Part shown: in pieces, positions 31,453-38,845 of the stretch | Layout: every line of letters starts with the position of its first letter | Position numbering within the stretch: position 1 is the stretch's first letter | Source of the DNA: Thermoanaerobaculia bacterium | GTDB lineage: Bacteria > Acidobacteriota > Thermoanaerobaculia > Gp7-AA8 | NCBI GenBank assembly: GCA_017883235.1 | Contig: JADGNY010000044.1 | Span: 1-47,380 of the forward strand | Direction of reading: 5' to 3' | DNA length: 47,380 nt | Position numbers and translations under genes: made by a program | Notes under the pieces: generated by a model | Database searches by the model: none | The model's input: the letters and a program-made list of their open reading frames with translations, nothing else | Told to the model about the DNA's origin: nothing

Positions 31453-33787
31453 CGATCGCTCCGGCCAGTCCGCCGTAGAACGATGCCGGGAAGTAGTCGA
31501 CACGCACGTCCCAGTCGCCCGGCGGAATGGTGAAGCCGAAGAACGCGCCGTTGACCAGTTGCGGCGCGATCCTCCGGCCGTTGAGGGAAACACGCCATCC
31601 CGGCCACCAGGGCTGGCTGCTGACGATGAGGGCGTGCCGTTGCGAGCGGATCCGGAGCCGGAACGCTGTGTCGCCCGCTTCCACGATCTGCACGATCGGA
31701 TCGCTCTTCGGCGCAAGGAGGTCCTGCCGCATCCTGTCGCTGTCGACCGGAAGAATGTTGACGACGGTCTGCTTCGAAAAATCGTGCTGCATCAGCGTCT
31801 GCGCGAAACGGTCGTGGTTGAACTCGAGAACGATGTCGTGCGCGGCGAAGAAGCGCGGCCTGACGTCGCGGTTCTCGAAAATGCGGCCATCTCGGCCCTC
31901 GTAGAGGAGTTGATACCGCCGGCGGTCCTTTGGATCGAAGCCGCGGTCGCCGATGACGTAGCGGACGTTGAGATAGTTCAGCAGCGGCGTGTCGAGGTTC
32001 TGCCACTTGGCGAAGTACTCGTTCGTCTCGAAATTCGTCAGGAGCCGCAGGACGCCGAGGTAGCGTCCGAACGCCATCGGATCGTGCGTGCGAATGTCGG
32101 CCAGACCGTACATCGCCTGCGCATTCGGGAAGAGCGCCGCTCCGATGCCGACGATGCGAAAGGGGTCGTTGCGCGGCGTGGCCGCCTGCAGCCGCAGCAG
32201 CGTCGCGATCAACGGAGTCTTCGGGTACATCGCCTCGACCGGCAGCACCGGATTCCAGCCGTCGGTGGCGGTCCACAACTCGGCGATGATCGCTGCGCCG
32301 GCGAGCATCGTGGCGATGTGCCTTCCGCGCACGTGCAGCACGAAGAGTACGGCTACGGTGAGGACGACCATGCTTGGAAGGATGGCGATCATGGCCGTGT
32401 CCTTCGCCGCGGCGGTCGCGAAGGGGAAGGTCAGCATCAGGTAGAGCAGAAATGCCGCGGTCGCCAGTACGCCCAGAAGAAAGGGGATGGATCGCTCGCG
32501 CCGGGCGGTGTCGATCGCCGCCGCCGTCAGCGCCGCGGCGATCCAGCAGAGCAGCAGACGCAATCGCGCATTGGCCGCCAGGCGGAAGACGAAGTGGAAA
32601 AGGGAGCTGATGACCGGCCAGTTGAAGACGATGCCCACCGCGATGAGCGCGAGAACGACCAGGAAGAACTCGCGCGTGCGAAAGCGGCGCCGCACGACCG
32701 CTTGAACGAGAAGCGCGAACCATGAGGCGATGCCGAGGATGCCGGCAAAGCCGGTGATCGACTCCGCCGTGGCCGGGCCTGAGGGTTTTTCGGCCGGCGC
32801 GTGGCCGTAGAAGTTCGGCTCGAAGGTGGCGATGGCGGAGGGAAAGTCGGAGAACGGCGGCTCGCCGTTGGGGTTGACCTGCAACTCCTGAAAGCGCCGC
32901 GACTTCTTCACCGTCTCGGCGAACGTGGCGATGAACGGCGCCGCCAGCAGTGCGGCTACGAAGATCGCCGCGGCGGCGAGCGCCAGCGCGCGGATGGCAT
33001 CGCGGCGAGGCACCGGACGCTCGACGAAGGCAATCCACAGAGCGAAGAGGCCTCCGAAGAACGTGGCGTGCGTCACCGTCTCCGGATGGCCGCCATACAG
33101 CATCGCCGTCCAGACCAGGACGGCGAAAACGAAACGCCGGTACGTGCACCGCTCGATCAGCAGCTCGATGGCCAAAAACGCCGCAGGCAGCCAGACGGCG
33201 ACCGTGACGATCGGGAAGTGCAGCCAGGTGCTGACGAACGTGCAGAAGGCGAACGAAATCGCCCCGATCGCCGATGGCAGCTCGTCATAGCGCCGCCGGC
33301 AGAAGAGGTACATCGATGTGAGCGCGATGAGCAGTTTCATGGCCGCCTCGGCGGTCATGGCGTAGCCAAGCGGCAGCGGAAGCGCCAGCAGGCGCAGCGG
33401 CGACATGGCCGAGCTCTGGCCGTTCGCCAGCAGCGGATAGCCGCATCCCGCCAGCGGATTCCAGATCGGGAACTGCAGCGAGCGCCATGCCTCGCGCGCC
33501 TGATGCGCCCACGGCACGATCTGCATCGTCAGATCGTTCATCTCCGGGTTTGACAGCAGGTGGCGGTGGCCCCAGTTCCCCCAAGGGGGAAGGATGTTGA
33601 TGAAGTCGACCGGCAGGTTGACGTAGCGGCCGGTCATCGGCCGGAAGAGATAGATCAGGACGAGCGCGTAGAAGAACGCGGCCACGCGCCACGGCAGAGC
33701 GTCACGGACCGCCGGGCTCCAGCGCCGCGCGCAGGCGATCGCGATCGCATAGAGCGCGCCGACGTAGATCCATGTGGCGTTGAACAC
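31391..33787 (-). CDS. YfhO-family membrane protein, paralog 1
   Basis: This 798-aa protein has about twelve predicted helices and a C-terminal periplasmic domain. It matches the bacterial YfhO family, GT-C-like proteins linked to glycosylation of teichoic acid or other envelope polymers. Typical elements are the early PWAHQAREAW and FPIWNPLAGCGYPLLANGQ with GYPLLA, and the late WWPGWRVSLNG and FGFTIPPGDWDVRV. It starts with GTG 33787 inside the end of the upstream paralog, preceded by TATGAT 8 nt away and no Shine-Dalgarno. The pair overlaps by 86 nt. Its 3' end overlaps the convergent GT-C gene. Confidence 0.85.
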   Translation of the reverse strand: MFNATWIYVGALYAIAIACARRWSPAVRDALPWRVAAFFYALVLIYLFRPMTGRYVNLPVDFINILPPWGNWGHRHLLSNPEMNDLTMQIVPWAHQAREAWRSLQFPIWNPLAGCGYPLLANGQSSAMSPLRLLALPLPLGYAMTAEAAMKLLIALTSMYLFCRRRYDELPSAIGAISFAFCTFVSTWLHFPIVTVAVWLPAAFLAIELLIERCTYRRFVFAVLVWTAMLYGGHPETVTHATFFGGLFALWIAFVERPVPRRDAIRALALAAAAIFVAALLAAPFIATFAETVKKSRRFQELQVNPNGEPPFSDFPSAIATFEPNFYGHAPAEKPSGPATAESITGFAGILGIASWFALLVQAVVRRRFRTREFFLVVLALIAVGIVFNWPVISSLFHFVFRLAANARLRLLLCWIAAALTAAAIDTARRERSIPFLLGVLATAAFLLYLMLTFPFATAAAKDTAMIAILPSMVVLTVAVLFVLHVRGRHIATMLAGAAIIAELWTATDGWNPVLPVEAMYPKTPLIATLLRLQAATPRNDPFRIVGIGAALFPNAQAMYGLADIRTHDPMAFGRYLGVLRLLTNFETNEYFAKWQNLDTPLLNYLNVRYVIGDRGFDPKDRRRYQLLYEGRDGRIFENRDVRPRFFAAHDIVLEFNHDRFAQTLMQHDFSKQTVVNILPVDSDRMRQDLLAPKSDPIVQIVEAGDTAFRLRIRSQRHALIVSSQPWWPGWRVSLNGRRIAPQLVNGAFFGFTIPPGDWDVRVDYFPASFYGGLAGAIVTALLLISWPIARSRILRRG

Positions 33788-36146
33788 CGGCGCGGATCAT
33801 AAAGCAGACGAGCACGGCGGCGGTCAGCAGCGCGAGGAGCGACGCGGCGTAGAACGAGACAGGGACGTAGCGGATGCGAACGGTGGTGTGGCCGGCGGGG
33901 ACGGTGAAATTGAGGAAGGGTACATCCGCGCGAGTGGCACCCCCCTCATCCGCCGGAGCTTGCCCTGAGGAGCGATAGCGACGAAGGGGCACCTTCTCCC
34001 CCCGCAAAAAGCGCGGGGGGAGAAGGGCTCTCGATTGAGAGATAGTGACCCGCCACCACCGCGACCAACCGACACTGCTGGAGATGAGCGTCTCCTTTGC
34101 TGCATCGATCTCGAGCGTGTAGGCATCGCCGCTTGCAGCGGTGATGCGCACATGAGCACCATCGCCGAAGAATCGCGGCAGAGCATGAAGATTCTCGTAG
34201 AGACGTCCGTCGGGGCCGGCGTAGCGCAGTGCATAGCGCGTTGTGTCGGTTAGCTCATGACCGGGCTCCGTCATCAGCCAGCGGACGTTCAGCCGGTCGA
34301 GGAGCGGCGTCGATTCGTCGATCCACTTCTTGTAGTAGTCGTGCGTGATGGCGCTGCCGATGAAGTGAACGTACGGCGCCGGCTCCATCGGATCGTGAAC
34401 GCGGGAGTCCTCGATGCCGAACATGGCATTGGTGTTCGGAAAGAGAACGCCGCCGATGGCGGCCACGCGATCGAAGCCGGGCCGGTGGTGGCGCAATACG
34501 GCGTCGATGAGAGGCGTGCGCGGATAGAACGCCGACATCGGAAAGGCCCGGTTCCAGCCGATCGTCAGCGGCCACATCTCCGCGATGACGGCGGCGACGA
34601 GCACCAGCGAGGCGACGCTTCGCAGCCGCGGCGCGAGGGAAGCGGGGGTCGGGAGCCGGGAGTCGGGAGTCGGAGAAACCACGGCGCTCAGCTCCGACTC
34701 CCGACCCCCGACTCCCGACTGCAGCATCGAAGCGATCGCCGCGACCGCGATGACGATGATGCTCGGGATGACCGAGAGCAGTCCGTCGTGCCGCGCGGTG
34801 GCGCTGGGGAACGGCGTCCTGGCGATGATCAGCACGATCAGCGCGGCCGACGATGCCAGTCCGATCGCGAACGGCAGGACGTTCCCGCGCGACAGACGAT
34901 CCACCGCCGCGGCGATCAGCACGGCCAGGAGCCAGGCGAACAGGAAGCGGAGCCGGGCATTGGCGGCCAGACCGATGACCGCGTGCAGCGCGGCGACGGC
35001 AGGCCCGACGTTGGCCAGCAATGCAAAGACCGCCATCACGGCGAGTACGAAAAAGACCTCGCGCTCACGGAAGCGCCGTCGCATGACTGCATCGATGGCG
35101 ATGGCGATGACCGCGGCAATCCCGAGAATCCCGGCGAATCCCGTCACCGCCTCGGCGGTAGCCGGGCCCCACGGATTCCCGGGCCGCGTGCCGTAAAGAC
35201 GCGGCTGCACGAGCAATGCGAGCGACGGCTCGTCGGAGAAGGGCATCGCGCTGCCGGAGGCTTTCTTCTCCTCGAAACGCGTCGACTGGCGGACGTTCTC
35301 CGCGAACGGCACGATCAGCGGCAGTGCCAGTAGAAAGGCCACCGCTCCCGCTCCGGCTAGCGCCGGGAGGAAATCGCGCTTCCTCTCGACGAGCACGATC
35401 CAGAGAACATAAGCGACCGCGAAGAGGAGGATGTGGACCGCCGTCTCCGGATGACCGCAGAAGACGGTCATGGCGCCGATCACGGCCGTCATCGCGAAAC
35501 GCGGAAAGGTGCGCCGCTCCGCCAGCAGATCGATCTGATAGATGACCGCCGGCAGGAAGCAGGCCGCCGTGCTCTGCGCGAAGTGCAGCCACGCGACGAC
35601 GAACGGGCCGAAGCCGTACGCGATCGCGGCGATCGTGCTCGGGAGCGTGTCATACCGGCGCCGGCAGTAGAGAAAGGTGAATGTGAGTGCGACGAGAATC
35701 TTCATTGCCGCCTCGGCGGTCATGGCGTAGGCGAGCGGAAGCGGCAGTGCGAGGATCCGCAGCGGCGAGAATGCCGCGCTCTGCGCGTTGGCCAGCAGCG
35801 GATAGCCGCAGCCGGCGAGCGCGTTCCAGAGCGGGACGTGGCCCGACAGCCATGCCTCGCGCACCTGATGCGCCCACGGCACGAGCTGCATCGGTACGTC
35901 GTGCGTCTCCATGTTCAGCACGGTGTATTTCGTCAGCCCCGGCGCCGAAGCGGACCACGGCGCGATGAGCCGAGGGATGTCCATGGCGATCGAGACGTAG
36001 GGGCCGGTCATCGCCTTGAAGAAGAAGACGGCGACGAGCGCGTAGAACAGCAGTGCGATCCGTCTCGGCAGCGGATTCCCGCCCCGCCGCGCAAGCCAGA
36101 CGGCGACGGCATAGACCGCGCCGACGTAAAGCCAAGTGGGATTCAA
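33702..36146 (-). CDS. YfhO-family membrane protein, paralog 2, with in-frame repeat insertions
   Basis: This 814-aa protein is a duplicate of the next YfhO gene and shares its layout (WLYVGAVYAVAV start, VPLWNALAGCGYPLLANAQ, late WWRVTI and FTVPAGHTTVRIRYVPVSFY). Two stretches are foreign relative to the paralog. One is a Pro/Ser-rich insert (GVGGRESELSAVVSPTPDSR and following, described by position 34648-34722) encoded by a GGGAGTC hairpin element. The other is an Arg/Pro-rich insert encoded by a REP-like element at 33938-34034. Both keep the frame and lie in non-membrane loops. The start is TTG 36146. The last 25 or so residues run past the expected end into the next gene, as if the original stop codon was lost. 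Confidence 0.82.
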   Translation of the reverse strand: MNPTWLYVGAVYAVAVWLARRGGNPLPRRIALLFYALVAVFFFKAMTGPYVSIAMDIPRLIAPWSASAPGLTKYTVLNMETHDVPMQLVPWAHQVREAWLSGHVPLWNALAGCGYPLLANAQSAAFSPLRILALPLPLAYAMTAEAAMKILVALTFTFLYCRRRYDTLPSTIAAIAYGFGPFVVAWLHFAQSTAACFLPAVIYQIDLLAERRTFPRFAMTAVIGAMTVFCGHPETAVHILLFAVAYVLWIVLVERKRDFLPALAGAGAVAFLLALPLIVPFAENVRQSTRFEEKKASGSAMPFSDEPSLALLVQPRLYGTRPGNPWGPATAEAVTGFAGILGIAAVIAIAIDAVMRRRFREREVFFVLAVMAVFALLANVGPAVAALHAVIGLAANARLRFLFAWLLAVLIAAAVDRLSRGNVLPFAIGLASSAALIVLIIARTPFPSATARHDGLLSVIPSIIVIAVAAIASMLQSGVGGRESELSAVVSPTPDSRLPTPASLAPRLRSVASLVLVAAVIAEMWPLTIGWNRAFPMSAFYPRTPLIDAVLRHHRPGFDRVAAIGGVLFPNTNAMFGIEDSRVHDPMEPAPYVHFIGSAITHDYYKKWIDESTPLLDRLNVRWLMTEPGHELTDTTRYALRYAGPDGRLYENLHALPRFFGDGAHVRITAASGDAYTLEIDAAKETLISSSVGWSRWWRVTISQSRALLPPRFLRGEKVPLRRYRSSGQAPADEGGATRADVPFLNFTVPAGHTTVRIRYVPVSFYAASLLALLTAAVLVCFMIRAGVQRHMDLRRRALCDRDRLRAALEPGGP
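33796..33801 (-). promoter_or_regulatory. -10-like box TATGAT before YfhO paralog 1
   Basis: On the minus strand TATGAT ends 8 nt before the GTG start, within the 3' end of the upstream gene. It would allow independent leaderless expression. Confidence 0.5.
33938..34034. repeat. REP-like element inside a coding sequence, copy 1
   Basis: CCCCCTCATCCGCCGG, then GGCACCTTCTCCCCCC, a loop, and GGGGGGAGAAGGGCTCTCG. In reverse complement it matches the element at 47299-47362 (CCTTCTCCCCC, loop, GGGGGAGAAGGTGCC, GGCGGATGAGGGGG). It is read through in frame by YfhO paralog 2. Confidence 0.85.
34648..34722. repeat. GGGAGTC-type element inside a coding sequence
   Basis: GGGGGTCGGGAGCCGGGAGT and following heptamers face CTCCGACTCCCGACCCCCGA across a loop of about 25 nt. 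It is the same family as 14635-14720 but lies within the YfhO paralog 2 gene and adds about 27 codons absent from paralog 1. Confidence 0.87.
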
Positions 36147-36224
36147 GGCCGCGATGGTAACGCCACTGTCGTCCTGAGCCAGAGGCGTGGGCCTTCGACT
36201 CGCAGAGGTTTGCTCAGGGCTTCA

Positions 36225-36290
36225 CCCGTCGATTTCGCGCTTCAAGCCATCGAGTTCGCGGTTCAAGTCCAATGGCCTGAACTTAGCGAA
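36225..36290. repeat. Degenerate 21-22-bp repeats, left flank
   Basis: Units of the form CATCGAGTTCGCGGTTCAAG recur two to three times immediately before palindromic block A. Similar units occur at 37200-37330. Confidence 0.55.
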
Positions 36291-36617
36291 CCCGAGCCGT
36301 GGCGTCTCGCCGGGTCGGGCGGAGGCGGTTTTCCGGAGCGCTGGCGTCTCGCCGGCTGGTCCGGCGTGCGTCCCGCCGCCGCGGGTTACCGCAAATGTCT
36401 GGCGTCTTGCCGGGCGGGCGGCGGTGGTTTTCGGAGCGCTGACGTCTCGCCGGCTAGCCCGGGGCGTCTCGCCAGGCGTCTCGCCAGGCGTCTCGCCCCC
36501 GAACCGGCAAGACTCCCAACATTCGCGTGAAACCCGGCGGCGGGACGCACGCCGGGCCAGCCGGCGAGACGCCAGCGCTCCGACCGTAAAGCGCTTAAGT
36601 TCAGGCCATTGGGTTTA
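36268..36617. repeat. Palindromic block A with inverted ends
   Basis: The ends are inverted repeats: CCAATGGCCTGAACTTAGCG at the left and CGCTTAAGTTCAGGCCATTG at the right. Inside, GGAGCGCTGGCGTCTCGCC (36335-36353) is inverted at 36563-36581, and other pairs are visible (GCGTGCGTCCCGCC with GGCGGGACGCACGC). It looks like a MITE- or REP-like unit of about 350 bp with no coding capacity of its own. Confidence 0.7.
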
Positions 36618-36638
36618 GTCCGCATTCTCACACTCATG

Positions 36639-37015
36639 CGGTGACGGTCCAATTTGATGCGGTATCGATCCAATCTGGAGCGGCATCGATCCAATTTGAT
36701 GGGGTATCGATCCGATTTGATGCGGTATCGATCCAATCTGATGCGGCATCGATCCAATTTGATGCGGTATCGATCCGATTTGATGCGGCATCGATCCAAT
36801 TTGATGCGGCATCGATCCAATTTGGTGCGGTATCGATCCAATTTGATGCGGCATCGATCCAAGTTGGATGCGGTATCGATCCGATCTGATGCGGCATCGA
36901 TCCGATTTGATGCGGTATCGATCCAATTTGATCCGATTTCGAACCAATCTGATGCGGTATCGATCCAATTTGGAGCGGCATCGGTCCAATTTGATGCGAT
37001 TTCGGGCCCCAATTT
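36639..37015. repeat. 21-bp tandem array, about 18 units
   Basis: The consensus is GCGGYATCGATCCAATTTGAT, each unit 21 bp except one of 22, with GCGGTATCGATCC and GCGGCATCGATCC forms interspersed. Every unit carries a palindromic ATCGAT core or a variant of it. Frames stay open on both strands (IGSMPHQ or MRYRSNL heptads) because 21 is divisible by three, so openness is not evidence for a protein. The array is bracketed by blocks A and B. Confidence 0.92.
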
Positions 37016-37027
37016 GGCGGAAATCAG

Positions 37028-37215
37028 CGAAACCGAGCCCTGGCGTCTTGCCTGGGGCGGGCGGCGGTGGTTTCCGGAGCGCTGGCGTCTCGCCCCCGAA
37101 CCGGCAAGACTCCCAACATTCGCTGATAACCCGGCAGCGGGACGCACGCCGGGCCAGCTGGCGAGACGCCAGCGCTCCGACCGTAAACCGCTTAAGTTCA
37201 GGCAATTGGGTTCAA
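37028..37215. repeat. Palindromic block B
   Basis: This is a shorter relative of block A in the same orientation: GGAGCGCTGGCGTCTCGCC (37076-37094) is inverted at 37160-37178, followed by the shared tail GACCGTAAA-CGCTTAAGTTCAGG. Blocks A and B therefore form a direct repeat around the 21-bp array. Confidence 0.72.
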
Positions 37216-37330
37216 GTCGCGAACTTCGCGGTTCAGACCATCAATTTCGCGCCTCAGGCCAGCCACATTTGAGTCTCAGGTCATCAAGTTCGCGCCCTCG
37301 GGCCGTCAGTTCGCGACTCAGGTCATCGAT
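37216..37330. repeat. Degenerate 21-22-bp repeats, right flank
   Basis: Units resembling CATCAAGTTCGCGCCTCAGG recur about five times and run into the last codons of tyrA. Confidence 0.55.
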
Positions 37331-38073
37331 GTCAAGGCGGCGAAGAGCTTGTTGGCTTTCACGAACGCCGGCGCGGGGTCGCCTTCCACGATCTCACGAA
37401 CCAGTTGCGCGATCTCCTCGACATGGGGCCGCAGGTTCTCCCGATTCGCCTCGATGACCGGTGCCCAAACCGAGGCCTCGCTGCCGGCGAGGCGGAGGAA
37501 GGTTCGAAGGCCGGGGCCGGCGAAGCGGAGATCGGCATTCCGGTCATTCAGGTAGGCGGCGAGCGCCGTCGACAGGATCTGCGGAAGCTGGCTGGTCAGG
37601 GCGATGGCGCGATCGTGTTCGGCGGCTTCGACCAGCTCCGCGTTCGCGCCGCAGGCGGCGATGACCTCGCGGACGACGGCGGTGTCGCGGTCGATGAACC
37701 AGGTCGCGCCGGTGAAGAGATCGGCGCGGGCCGCGGCGAGGCCGTGCTCCTGCGAGCCGGCCAGCGGATGGCCTGCAACGAAGCAGTCATCGCCGATGGC
37801 GCGGAGAGGCGCCATCACACTGCAGACCGAGGTGATCAGGGGAGCGTGGATGGAAGCGAGAAGAGTGACCGCGACATCCACCGGGGTGGCCAGAATCACC
37901 ACGTCAGAGACAGCGTCCAGCGACTCGACGCGCTCGTCGGCGGCCTGGCCCGGTTCCAGACCGCGGTCGGAATCGAGAAACGCCACATGCCATCCGTTGC
38001 GGCGCAACGCCATGCCGATCGAGCCTCCGATGAGGCCGAGTCCGGCGATCAACGCGCGCCGCGCGGTTGGCAT
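37318..38073 (-). CDS. tyrA: Prephenate/arogenate dehydrogenase
   Basis: This 251-aa enzyme oxidatively decarboxylates prephenate (or arogenate) in tyrosine synthesis. The NAD(P)-binding motif GLGLIGGSIG (11-20) is followed by D34 of the first beta-alpha-beta unit, suggesting NAD preference. HPLAGSQEHG carries the catalytic histidine, and the C-terminal helical dimerisation domain is present but short. No chorismate mutase or ACT domain is fused. Its ATG overlaps the stop of the upstream lipoprotein gene. The 3' end abuts the minisatellite. Confidence 0.92.
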   Translation of the reverse strand: MPTARRALIAGLGLIGGSIGMALRRNGWHVAFLDSDRGLEPGQAADERVESLDAVSDVVILATPVDVAVTLLASIHAPLITSVCSVMAPLRAIGDDCFVAGHPLAGSQEHGLAAARADLFTGATWFIDRDTAVVREVIAACGANAELVEAAEHDRAIALTSQLPQILSTALAAYLNDRNADLRFAGPGLRTFLRLAGSEASVWAPVIEANRENLRPHVEEIAQLVREIVEGDPAPAFVKANKLFAALTSMT

Positions 38074-38615
38074 CAGCGAGACATCATGATCAGCGTGCGG
38101 TCGACCGTCTGCGACGTCGTGGCATCGAAGTACGGGCGTTGGATGGTCACGCGCGGGCGGTTCGGCTTCGGATCGATCTCCGCGGCGCGGTAGCTGCCGA
38201 CCGCCTTCGAGATGTCGACCTTCAAATTCAGCTTCTGCGTCACCGGCAGGATCGCGGCGTTGTCTCCCGCCAGATCGCCGGTGCGATAGTACGCGGGCGG
38301 CTTCGCGGAGCTGAGGTTGTTCGTCGCATCGGGCGCGACTTTGTCGTAGCCGTACGACTGCGCGTAGAACTCGGCCACCTTGTCGATCGGCGCATCGGTG
38401 TCGTAGATGGCGATCGCCGGCACGTCTTCTTTCGGCTTGATGACCCTGTGCGCCTGCTTCCAGAGATCGGTCAGTGGCGCCAGATAGCGCGAGCCGGGAT
38501 AGATCGTGAACGAGAACGCTTCCGGCTCGTTCTCATTCTTTTTCTCTTTGCCGCAGCCGGCGACGACGAGCGTGACAAGCGCGGCGACGAGCAGCAAGCG
38601 TGTGGTTCTTGACAT
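38073..38615 (-). CDS. Lipoprotein of unknown function
   Basis: This protein of about 180 aa has a lipobox VVAGC (cysteine at about 21) and a charged linker (KEKKNENE). The body (FTIYPGSRYLAPLTDLWKQA, DAPIDKVAEFYAQSYGYDKV) resembles lipoproteins with a small alpha/beta domain, but I cannot name the family. ATG 38615 has AGGAG 10 nt upstream. It is coupled to tyrA by a TGATG overlap, an unexpected pairing with no obvious functional link. Confidence 0.75.
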   Translation of the reverse strand: MSRTTRLLLVAALVTLVVAGCGKEKKNENEPEAFSFTIYPGSRYLAPLTDLWKQAHRVIKPKEDVPAIAIYDTDAPIDKVAEFYAQSYGYDKVAPDATNNLSSAKPPAYYRTGDLAGDNAAILPVTQKLNLKVDISKAVGSYRAAEIDPKPNRPRVTIQRPYFDATTSQTVDRTLIMMSR

Positions 38616-38637
38616 GAACAAACGGCTCCTTCGGTGA

Positions 38638-38737
38638 AGTAGATCAGTGATCAGTGGATCAGTGGATTAGTGGATTAGAAACACACGGATCACGAATCCA
38701 CTAGTCGACTGATCCACTGCCCACGAGTCGACTCTAA
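38638..38737. repeat. Octamer inverted-repeat element, AGTGGATC type
   Basis: GATCAGTGGATCAGTGGATT (left) faces AATCCACTAGTCGACTGATC and CCACTGCCC (right). It lies upstream of the lipoprotein gene. The architecture matches the other heptamer elements, with an 8-nt unit. Confidence 0.75.
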
Positions 38738-38803
38738 CATACGGTTCACAAGCAAGATCCGTTGCCAGGAGGTTGAGCGGCAGAACCGATAGAGCGAAGA
38801 TGG

Positions 38804-38845
38804 TGGCCGAGCCTTGGGCAACCAACGCCGCCGGCCGTGCCGGCC
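38804..38845 (+). repeat. 42-bp palindromic repeat, copy 1
   Basis: TGGCCGAGCCTTGGGCAACC followed by AACGC(C/T)GCCGGCCGTGCCGGCC. It matches 41144-41185 with one difference; weaker similarity extends about 30 bp further upstream. The stop codon of the M28 peptidase gene lies at its edge. Confidence 0.85.

Noticed and set aside
36639-37015. A CRISPR array.
   Set aside because: The units are contiguous 21-bp repeats with no unique spacers, and no cas gene is present.
36615-37205. A repeat protein of IGSMPHQ heptads on the minus strand.
   Set aside because: The 21-bp period keeps several frames open on both strands. No ribosome-binding site, conserved start or non-repeat domain supports a gene.
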